Positions 1 through 5,065 of a stretch of 5,065 nt of DNA are shown one piece after another (position 1 is the first letter of the stretch; every line of letters starts with the position of its first letter). This DNA is from Verrucomicrobiales bacterium. Lineage in GTDB: Bacteria; Verrucomicrobiota; Verrucomicrobiia; Verrucomicrobiales; DEV007. The notes beneath the pieces were generated by a model that saw only the letters and a program-made list of their open reading frames with translations, did no database searches and was not told where the DNA came from. The stretch spans positions 1 through 5,065 of the forward strand of contig SLGN01000693.1 of NCBI GenBank assembly GCA_007123695.1, read 5' to 3'. The position numbers and the translations under genes were made by a program.

Positions 1-1083
1 AGGGAGTTCGCGACAAAGGGCTTCCCCGAGCTGGAGGCCCTCTACGGGCTGCATGGGAAGAAGGACAATGTCTTCCTGCTGCGTGGCGAACATTTCCCTC
101 ACAACTACAATGCGGTGACCCGCAGCGCCTTCTACACTTTCCTCAACCGGCATTTCGGGCTCGGGTTCGAGGAGCCGGTGATCGAGCAGGATTTCGAACC
201 GCTGCCGCCCGAGCAGCTCACGGTGTGGAACGACGAGCATCCCGCCCCGGAGCTGCGCGACGAGGACTTCGAGCGCGCCGTGCTGAAATGGCTCGCCGAG
301 GACGCTGCGGAACAGCTCGGCGACGTGGCAGCCAGCGCGGAAGGGCGCGGCGGCATCCTGAGGCCGGCCTTGGAGACCGTGCTCGACCGGACCTACTCCG
401 ACGCGGGCGAGGTGGAATGGGAGCTCGAGGGGAAAGAGGACCGCGGCGGCCACTTCGAGATGTCCGGTGTCCTCGTGAACCGGAGCCATGGCGAGCGGGT
501 CGCGGTGACGTGGCTCTATCCAAAGGAATGGAAGGGCCGCGTCGCAGTCTGGCTGGACGACCGAGGGAGGGCCGGCCTCGCCGGGGAGGAAGTGGAGGGC
601 CTTCTCGCCGCCGGAGTCGCCGTCGTCGGGGCCGACCTGCTCTTCCAAGGCGGCGACCCCGTGACGCGGACGCGGGTCGTGGAGAACCCGCGCGAGTTTG
701 CCGGCTACACCCATGGCTACAACCACTCGCTCTTTGCCCAGAGGGTCCACGACGTCCTCACTCTCGTGACCTTCTTGCGGAATGCGAAGGTGGGCACGCA
801 CCCCAGCCCCGACAGCGTCGTGCTTGTCGGCTCGGGGCAGAGCGGGGTGGTCGCCCTGGCGGCGCGCGCGCTTGCGGGGGCCGCCATCGACCGTTGCGCG
901 GCGGACACCGGGGGCTTCCGCTTTGGACAGGTGCTCGACTACCGCGATCCGATGTTCCTGCCGGGCGGGTCGAAATATCTCGACGTGCCGGGCCTGGCGC
1001 TGTTAAACGAAAGGCTGCCTCTGCGTCTCGCGGGCGAAGGAGGAGAAGCAGCGGGCGACCTCGTGGAGTGGCTCCTCCAGTAG
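1..1083 (+). CDS. Acetylxylan esterase-like alpha/beta-hydrolase, C-terminal part (5' end outside window)
   Basis: The reading frame is open from the first base to a TAG at 1081-1083, giving 360 residues of a longer protein; the GTG at 115 is internal, not a start. Residues 31-37 (HFPHNYN) look like the loop carrying the catalytic His (His34) of an alpha/beta-hydrolase, so the window opens at the end of one hydrolase domain. The following FYTFLNRHFGLG helix and a linker with LTVWNDEHPAP are typical, as I recall them, of the large two-part acetylxylan esterase-type proteins of Verrucomicrobia and Planctomycetes. A second hydrolase-like domain follows from about residue 155: strand and helix pattern, GYTHGYNHSLFAQRVHDV (237-254), then an elbow-like GSGQSG at 277-282. 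The elbow lacks the last Gly of GxSxG (GQSGV), and no second His loop is visible, so this half may be non-catalytic. Likely role: removing acyl groups from plant or algal polysaccharide fragments; substrate unknown. The family call is fairly secure, the substrate is not. Confidence 0.8.
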   Translation, partial: REFATKGFPELEALYGLHGKKDNVFLLRGEHFPHNYNAVTRSAFYTFLNRHFGLGFEEPVIEQDFEPLPPEQLTVWNDEHPAPELRDEDFERAVLKWLAEDAAEQLGDVAASAEGRGGILRPALETVLDRTYSDAGEVEWELEGKEDRGGHFEMSGVLVNRSHGERVAVTWLYPKEWKGRVAVWLDDRGRAGLAGEEVEGLLAAGVAVVGADLLFQGGDPVTRTRVVENPREFAGYTHGYNHSLFAQRVHDVLTLVTFLRNAKVGTHPSPDSVVLVGSGQSGVVALAARALAGAAIDRCAADTGGFRFGQVLDYRDPMFLPGGSKYLDVPGLALLNERLPLRLAGEGGEAAGDLVEWLLQ

Positions 1084-1103
1084 CGTGCCGAATTCGACCG
1101 GGT

Positions 1104-2102
1104 TCAGTCCTTCGAACTTCTCGGGTCGAGAGCGTCGCGGAGTCCGTCGCCCAGAAAGTTCAGGCTGAAGAGCGTCGCGCCGAACACGATGGCGGGGTAG
1201 ACGAGGAGCCCGGGATCGCTCGCCATGAGGTCGGCGCCCTCCTTGATGAGCGATCCCCAGCTCGCGTCGGGCGGCTGCACCCCCAGCCCGAGGAAGCTGA
1301 GGATCGCCTCGAGCCGCATCACCGCAGGCACGGTGAGGGTCGTGTAGACGATGACGGGTCCGACCGTGTTGGGGACGAGGTGGCGGAAGAGGATGCGGGG
1401 CGAGGAAAGCCCGAGGCTGCGGGCGGCATCGACGAACTCCTGCCGCTTCAGCGAGAGAATCTGCCCGCGGACGATGCGCGACATGGTGAGCCACTCGACT
1501 GCGCCGATGCAGAGAAAGAGCAGCCAGAGAGTGTTGCCGAAGAGATCGTTGAGGTATCGGACTGGCCCCCAGTCCGCCATCGCCGAGACGTAGGTGGTGA
1601 GGATGATCACGATGATCATGAAGGGCAGGGCGTAGAGGATATCGACGACGCGCATCATCACGGCGTCGACGCGTCCGCCGAGGTAGCCCGAGACCGCTCC
1701 GTAGGCGACGCCGATGGTGAGCGAGACGAAGGTAGCGAGAAAGCCAACCGCGAGCGAAACGCGCCCGCCATAAAGGATGCGCGAGAAAACGTCGCGCCCG
1801 AGGTGGTCGCTGCCGAGCAGGTAGAAGACCTCGACGCCTTCCATCGATGTCGCCGAGGCGAACGCGGGCATCGACTGCAAGTCAGGATGGGTCGCGTTCG
1901 GGTCGGGGATGCCGGGCAGCAGCGGACCGACGAAGCTGACGGCGACAATGGCGATGGAGAACCAGAGGCTCGCCATGGCGACGCGGTTTTGGCGCAGGCG
2001 CAGCCAGGCGTCGCGCCCCAACGAGCTCCCGTGCTCGGCGGGCGCGGCGACGGGAACCGACGAGTCCGGATTCGGCGCTGTGCTGGTGGGGGGCGAAGGC
2101 AT
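1104..2102 (-). CDS. OppC/DppC-family ABC transporter permease (peptide/nickel type)
   Basis: This 332-residue inner-membrane protein would form one half of the channel of a peptide, nickel or oligosaccharide ABC importer. It opens with a Pro-rich stretch (1-25), then the OppC N-terminal signature RDAWLRLRQNRVAM (30-43) and a first membrane helix (about 43-62). The periplasmic segment ends in LGSDHLGRD (96-104), a hallmark of OppC/DppC. Five more helices follow at roughly 115-137, 153-172, 189-206, 246-268 and 299-317. The cytoplasmic EAA-type loop that docks on the ATPase is intact: DAA-x3-G-x9-H-x-VP at 225-244. ILSFLGLGVQPP (267-278) is also typical. I chose the ATG at 2102-2100 because it gives a family-like N-terminus. 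The same frame stays open to a TTG at 2240, inside the end of the cytochrome gene, but the extra 46 residues look non-coding. Neither start has a clear ribosome binding site. No OppB, ATPase or binding protein lies in the window, so the substrate cannot be inferred. Confidence 0.93.
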   Translation of the reverse strand: MPSPPTSTAPNPDSSVPVAAPAEHGSSLGRDAWLRLRQNRVAMASLWFSIAIVAVSFVGPLLPGIPDPNATHPDLQSMPAFASATSMEGVEVFYLLGSDHLGRDVFSRILYGGRVSLAVGFLATFVSLTIGVAYGAVSGYLGGRVDAVMMRVVDILYALPFMIIVIILTTYVSAMADWGPVRYLNDLFGNTLWLLFLCIGAVEWLTMSRIVRGQILSLKRQEFVDAARSLGLSSPRILFRHLVPNTVGPVIVYTTLTVPAVMRLEAILSFLGLGVQPPDASWGSLIKEGADLMASDPGLLVYPAIVFGATLFSLNFLGDGLRDALDPRSSKD

Positions 2103-2127
2103 TCCGGCAGGGGGGTGGGCTTCGGGC

Positions 2128-2148
2128 CGGGGTTGCGCAGCAACCCCG
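2128..2148 (-). other. Perfect 9-bp hairpin between cytochrome and permease genes
   Basis: Arms CGGGGTTGC (2128-2136) and GCAACCCCG (2140-2148) are perfectly complementary around a 3-base loop. The hairpin lies in the 125-base gap between the cytochrome stop and the permease start, 25 bases upstream of the permease ATG. No T-run follows on either strand, so it is not a classical intrinsic terminator. It could be an RNA processing or stabilising stem, an attenuator, or a weak terminator that lowers permease expression relative to the cytochrome gene. It would fall inside the coding region if the TTG start at 2240 were used, which is one reason to prefer the ATG at 2102. The structure is certain from sequence; its role is inference. 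Confidence 0.55.
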
Positions 2149-2227
2149 TCGGACGTGAACCTTCGCGGATGCCTTCCTTTCTTCAACGGGATTCGCAGGG
2201 GGATCCCGGCGGAATCGTCGGAGCCGC

Positions 2228-3544
2228 CTACTTCCAGCAATCCGGGAGACCGGCTACCGTTTCGGCGACGATGGAGCGGATGTGGTCGCGCTCGGCCGCG
2301 CCGAGGTGGGCGAATTCGGGCCAGTCGCCGGGGCGGACGAGGATGCCGTGGAGCTGCTCCAGAATGCGGTCGCGGATGGCCCGGGGCAGATGCGCGAACG
2401 CTTCGGATTCGATGAGATGGCTGCAGCGGTGCTTCATGAGGCGACCGTAGAGGCGGAAGTCGCGCAGCGAGCGACCCGCCGAATTCTTGCGCCTTCCCCG
2501 CTCGAAGGCCGCTTGGAACGCCCCCGTGCCCTCGATTCCGCCGGGCAGTTCGGTCTCCCCGACGTAGAGCATTTCGCGCAGCACGCGGGTGGCGAGTCGG
2601 TCGAGAATGCGCTCGTTCGTCTCGGAAAGCGGGGCGTCGACCGGCTCGCCGAAGGCCCTCTGCATCTCGGCGTGCCGGTGCAGGGTGGCCTGCGTCGCGA
2701 GATTCGCCTCGACGAGCAGGTTGTGGACCCCGACCTGGTGCTCGAGCACCATTAGGGCGACGACATCGCTTTGCGCTCCGCCGGGGTAGGGTCCGCAGGC
2801 GAAAAGACCGTCGAGCGTGGCGAGCGGGCCCTCGGCGAGACGCTCGAGTTCGACCCCCGGCCCGCCCGGGGCCGCCCTTGCGATGGCATTCCCGAGGTGT
2901 TCCCGTCCCTCGACCTCACCGGTGACGTACCAGCCGCCCCAGCGTTCCTCGATGGGGCTCGTCTGGCGGGTGTGGAAGGTACCCGCCTCGAAGAGCGGCA
3001 GGCCCGTCGCGGTGGCGTGGACCGACCGCACCATGAGGCCGGGCAGGCCGCGGTTCGAGGAGCCGGCATGGCAGTTCAGGCAGGAACGGTCGCGGACCAG
3101 TTCGGGCGGCGATCCGGGCTCGCGTCCGTTCAGCTGGACGAGGTGGAAGACCATCCCGAGCCGCGCGTCGAAGCTGGCCGCCTCGATCTCGCCGCCCCGG
3201 ACCCAGCCAAGGTAGGCGTCGTCGGAAAAATAGATCGCGCGGGGAGTCTCGGGCGAGATGAATTCGTTCTGCGCGCTCGTCTTCGAATAGACGAGCACCT
3301 GCGATTCCGGCGGGATCTCCAGTCCGCGCAGCAGCTCCTCGAGGATTTCCCGGTGCGTCCCCGAGCGGAGCACCTCGTTCCCCTCGGCAGCCGCGAGGAA
3401 GCGGGTCAGCTTGGTGTCCGGCTCGGTTTCGTGGTATAGGATGGGCTCGCGCTCGTGGAATTCCCCGGTCTGCCCTGCGGCAGTCGGAAAAATCCACACC
3501 GCGCCAACGAACGCGGCGAAAAGGAGCTGGAGCGGTCCCTTCAT
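2228..3544 (-). CDS. Secreted mono-heme c-type cytochrome-like protein, conserved uncharacterised family
   Basis: The product has 438 residues. It starts with a Lys, a hydrophobic stretch and a TAAG cleavage-like site around residues 21-24, so it should be exported to the periplasm or outer surface. A single heme c site, CLNCH, lies at 155-159. Other recognisable blocks are VYSKTSAQNEFISPETPRAI (85-104), HTRQTSPIEERWGGWYVTG (191-209) and VALMVLEHQVGVHNLLVEAN (262-281). I recall this combination from conserved hypothetical proteins of Planctomycetes, Verrucomicrobia and other environmental bacteria, with no established function. The VLEHQ block or one of several Met residues might give the distal heme ligand, but this cannot be decided from sequence. 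A redox role, such as electron transfer or a c-heme oxidoreductase, is the natural inference. The ATG at 3544-3542 is preferred because it directly precedes the signal peptide. The frame is open far upstream, but only as the antisense of the DUF4126 gene. The permease gene lies downstream on the same strand. Stop is TAG at 2230-2228. Confidence 0.88.
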   Translation of the reverse strand: MKGPLQLLFAAFVGAVWIFPTAAGQTGEFHEREPILYHETEPDTKLTRFLAAAEGNEVLRSGTHREILEELLRGLEIPPESQVLVYSKTSAQNEFISPETPRAIYFSDDAYLGWVRGGEIEAASFDARLGMVFHLVQLNGREPGSPPELVRDRSCLNCHAGSSNRGLPGLMVRSVHATATGLPLFEAGTFHTRQTSPIEERWGGWYVTGEVEGREHLGNAIARAAPGGPGVELERLAEGPLATLDGLFACGPYPGGAQSDVVALMVLEHQVGVHNLLVEANLATQATLHRHAEMQRAFGEPVDAPLSETNERILDRLATRVLREMLYVGETELPGGIEGTGAFQAAFERGRRKNSAGRSLRDFRLYGRLMKHRCSHLIESEAFAHLPRAIRDRILEQLHGILVRPGDWPEFAHLGAAERDHIRSIVAETVAGLPDCWK

Positions 3545-3584
3545 CGAGAGATAATATGTATTTTCAATGAAGCTTTTCACCTCC
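3541..3584 (-). promoter_or_regulatory. Strong Shine-Dalgarno with possible 8-codon leader ORF overlapping the cytochrome start
   Basis: On the minus strand GGAGGTG (3584-3578) is the best ribosome binding site in the window, yet it lies 33 bases upstream of the cytochrome ATG, too far to serve it directly. A short reading frame starting with TTG at 3567, 12 bases after GGAGG, reads MKIHIISR and stops with a TGA at 3543-3541. That stop overlaps the cytochrome ATG as ATGA, a classic translational-coupling arrangement. The leader could load ribosomes that then restart on the cytochrome gene. The TTG start and long spacing are weak points. The site may also be chance, or belong to an unusual in-frame ATT start at 3568. 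Confidence 0.3.
3551..3580 (-). promoter_or_regulatory. Candidate sigma70-type promoter for the cytochrome gene
   Basis: The pocket at about 3547-3577 is markedly AT-rich against the GC-rich surroundings. On the minus strand it contains TATTAT (3556-3551) as a -10-like box and GTGAAA (3580-3575) as a poor -35-like box, with an 18-base spacer. Transcription from it would begin near 3544, at the A of the cytochrome ATG, producing a leaderless message. This conflicts with use of the upstream GGAGGTG, so at most one of the two readings is right, unless a second promoter lies further upstream. Confidence 0.3.
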
Positions 3585-3646
3585 GTAATCGCGCCCGGCG
3601 TCGGCAGTAGACGGCGATCTCGCCTATGGTTCCGAACGCTTGAGCC

Positions 3647-3664
3647 GTTTACGGTGTCGTAGAC
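3647..3664. promoter_or_regulatory. Interrupted palindrome, candidate operator in the divergent intergenic region
   Basis: GTTTACG (3647-3653) and CGTAGAC (3658-3664) are inverted repeats with one mismatch around a GTGT core. The same stretch also contains a perfect GTGTC-GTA-GACAC (3654-3666), flanked by GTTT (3647-3650) and AAAC (3670-3673). This degree of symmetry in a non-coding divergent region suggests a dimeric repressor or activator site. It lies 90 bases upstream of the DUF4126 ATG and about 100 bases upstream of the cytochrome ATG, so it could act on either. The regulator is not identified and none is encoded in the window. Confidence 0.35.
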
Positions 3665-3754
3665 ACGCGAAACTTGAATCCGTGCTTGGCTGGCGTCCCC
3701 GCCCCATTTCCGTCCAGCAGCCAACCGAGCCAGCCGAACCCCCGTCGCTTCCCC

Positions 3755-4849
3755 ATGCAACCGCTTGAAACCCTCTGCGTCGCCCTCGGCTTCGCCACCC
3801 TTGCGGGACTCAATCTCTACCTCGTCGTCTTCGTGACCGGGCTCGCCATCCATCTGGGCTGGGTCGATGTCTCGGCGACCTATCCCGAGCTGATGGTGCT
3901 CGGCGACCCCTTCGTGCTGACCTTCGCGGGCGTGTTCCTTTGCCTGGAATTCTTCTCGGACAAGGTGCCCTGGGTCGATTCCCTCTGGGATTCGATCCAC
4001 ACGCTGGTGCGGCCCGTCGGCGGGGCCCTGCTCGCGATCCAGACTCTCGGTCCGACCGACCCCGCCTTCGAGGTGCTCATCGGCCTCCTCGCCGGCGGCA
4101 CCACCCTCGTCTCCCACGGATTCAAGGCGGGCACCCGGCTCGCCATCAATGCGTCGCCCGAGCCGTTTTCCAACGTCATCGCCAGCACATCGGAAGATGC
4201 CGCCGTCCTCGGCGGGCTCGTCCTCATGAGCATCAATCCCATCCTCGCGGCCTGCGTCTTCGTGCTCTTCCTCCTGGCCAGCGCCTACCTCGCGCCGAAG
4301 CTTTTCCGCCGCATCCGGGCCTTCTTCTGGCTTGTTTCGAGAAAGGTCGCCTCGCTCGTCTCGAGGGCCGACGAGGAACTCCTCTACGGCACCCTCGGCT
4401 CGGTCGAGCACCAGACGCTGGGCAAGGTCCTCGGCGGCCGCAAGGCCGATCCCGAGTGGTCGGCGCGCGTGGTCGTGGGTCTGGCGAAGCGGTTTCCCGG
4501 ATTCACTCCAATGACGATCGGCCGCATCGTGGCCGAATCGAGCCGCCCCGGCCATCTCCACTTCGTGGGCCGGCGCTGGTGGCGCCCCTACCACTCCGAT
4601 CTCGCTCTGGAAAACCTCGAAATCACCCAGGAGCGCCGCGCTTTGAGCGAAGATGTCGTCCTCTTCGATCTGGAGGGCCGACGCAAGCTGGTGCTCAAGC
4701 TTCCCTCGGGCCACGCCGCCCTGGCCAACCGCATCGTCGAGAGCCTCGTCGCCCGCCGCGACGGTTCCGCCGCGCTTCCCGGCTCCGCACCGAGCGACCG
4801 CCCTGCCCCCGCAGGCGCTCTGGCGCCGGTCGGCGAAGCGAACGAATAA
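3755..4849 (+). CDS. DUF4126-domain integral membrane protein with long cytoplasmic C-terminal extension
   Basis: The predicted protein has 364 residues. Residues 1-195 match the DUF4126 family: N-terminal helix MQPLETLCVALGFATLAGLN (1-20), the signature FFSDKVPWVDSLWDSIHT (67-84) and PVGGALLA (87-94), and a second block HGFKAGTRLAINASPEPFSN (121-140). Hydrophobic segments lie at about 5-31, 53-66, 105-120 and 149-183 (probably two helices). Function of DUF4126 is unknown. After a basic boundary (RRIRAFFW, 185-192), residues 200-340 form a soluble, probably cytoplasmic region with GRRWWRPYH (272-280) and a strand-rich VVLFDLEGRRKLVLKLPSG (301-319), ending in an Ala/Pro-rich tail. Many family members, as I recall, are only about 200 residues. 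The ATG at 3755 begins exactly at the family's usual N-terminus. An in-frame TTG at 3674 would add 27 Pro/Ser-rich residues and is disfavoured. No ribosome binding site precedes the ATG, and no convincing terminator follows the TAA at 4847-4849. Confidence 0.85.
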   Translation: MQPLETLCVALGFATLAGLNLYLVVFVTGLAIHLGWVDVSATYPELMVLGDPFVLTFAGVFLCLEFFSDKVPWVDSLWDSIHTLVRPVGGALLAIQTLGPTDPAFEVLIGLLAGGTTLVSHGFKAGTRLAINASPEPFSNVIASTSEDAAVLGGLVLMSINPILAACVFVLFLLASAYLAPKLFRRIRAFFWLVSRKVASLVSRADEELLYGTLGSVEHQTLGKVLGGRKADPEWSARVVVGLAKRFPGFTPMTIGRIVAESSRPGHLHFVGRRWWRPYHSDLALENLEITQERRALSEDVVLFDLEGRRKLVLKLPSGHAALANRIVESLVARRDGSAALPGSAPSDRPAPAGALAPVGEANE

Positions 4850-5065
4850 GCGCCCGCCTCGACCCGAGCACGCAGCTCCAGACTCCTGCGAAGGCGGGAC
4901 GCCGCACGGTCTCGTCGCGGGATCGGAATCGCCGGGCCCACGACGTCGCATTCCTTCCGACTGCGGTTCTTCCGGAGCGGCTGCTTGCGACGGACCTTGA
5001 ATCTTTCCGGGCACTTCAACGTGCTTCTTCGGTCCTCCCTGAATCACGCCCAAGGGAGACTGTCG

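Noticed and set aside
1084..1130. Bidirectional terminator between the convergent hydrolase and permease genes.
   Set aside because: Only 4-5-bp stems with long or poor loops are present and there is no T-run; CTCG-GGT-CGAG at 1120-1130 lies inside the permease coding end.
2103..2240. In-frame TTG start extending the permease by 46 residues.
   Set aside because: It begins inside the cytochrome gene, has no ribosome binding site, runs through the 9-bp hairpin, and the added sequence resembles no OppC N-terminus.
225..2450. A long plus-strand frame of about 740 codons crossing the hydrolase and the permease.
   Set aside because: It is out of frame with the hydrolase, codon-register antisense to the permease, and antisense in part to the cytochrome gene. 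Its translation is Arg/Gly-rich without recognisable motifs.
3613..3624. Short palindrome GGCGA-TC-TCGCC in the divergent region.
   Set aside because: It is only 5 bp per arm in GC-rich sequence, and the longer dyad at 3647-3673 is a better operator candidate.
3674..3754. In-frame TTG start extending the DUF4126 protein by 27 residues.
   Set aside because: The extension is Pro/Ser-rich, has no ribosome binding site, and would put polar sequence before the family's normal N-terminal membrane helix.
4853..4898. CCCGCCT/AGGCGGG inverted repeat after the DUF4126 stop as a terminator.
   Set aside because: The loop is over 30 bases and no T-run follows, so it is probably chance in GC-rich sequence.
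2228..5065. The minus-strand frame stays open from the right edge of the window to the cytochrome stop, as if encoding a protein of over 900 residues.
   Set aside because: The upstream half is read exactly antisense, in codon register, to the DUF4126 gene. Its composition is Arg/Gly/Glu-rich low-complexity, while the sense strand has clear family motifs. In GC-rich genes the antisense stops need rare TTA, CTA or TCA codons, so such frames stay open. The real protein starts at its signal peptide (3544).
4850..5065. Possible gene at the right edge; one plus frame and one minus frame have no stop in this stretch.
   Set aside because: No start with a ribosome binding site, no recognisable protein motif in any frame, and Arg-rich translations typical of non-coding GC-rich DNA. 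A gene whose body lies beyond the edge, for example from the TTG at 4998 on the plus strand, cannot be excluded.

Overview
This is a GC-rich bacterial window with four protein-coding genes: one cut by the left edge and three complete. The hydrolase resembles the large two-part 'acetylxylan esterase'-type proteins I associate with Verrucomicrobiota (Opitutales and relatives) and Planctomycetota. The CLNCH cytochrome and the DUF4126 membrane protein also fit that kind of aerobic, polysaccharide-using environmental bacterium. Assignment to that group is inference from recalled family resemblance, not from a marker gene.

Layout. (1) Positions 1-1083, + strand: the C-terminal part of an alpha/beta-hydrolase (acetylxylan esterase-like). 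It begins near the end of one hydrolase domain, at its His loop, and continues through a second, degenerate hydrolase-like domain. (2) Positions 1104-2102, - strand: an OppC/DppC-type peptide/nickel ABC transporter permease, facing the hydrolase tail to tail with a 20-base gap. (3) Positions 2228-3544, - strand: a secreted protein with one c-type heme site (CLNCH), lying 125 bases upstream of the permease and perhaps cotranscribed with it. A strong 9-bp hairpin sits in the gap between them. (4) Positions 3545-3754: a 210-base divergent intergenic region with an AT-rich pocket just upstream of the cytochrome gene and an interrupted palindrome that may be an operator. (5) Positions 3755-4849, + strand: a DUF4126 membrane protein with an unusually long cytoplasmic C-terminal region. 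(6) Positions 4850-5065: no gene that I can support.

The genes do not form an obvious pathway. The permease has no partner permease, ATPase or binding protein in view, and its neighbour is unrelated to peptide transport, so it may be an orphan or a relocated subunit. I see no RNA gene, CRISPR array, insertion sequence, phage gene or toxin-antitoxin pair. Nothing here convincingly looks like a new defence or metabolic system. The best leads are the degenerate second hydrolase domain, the orphan permease, the extended DUF4126 protein, and the unusual translation-start region of the cytochrome gene.
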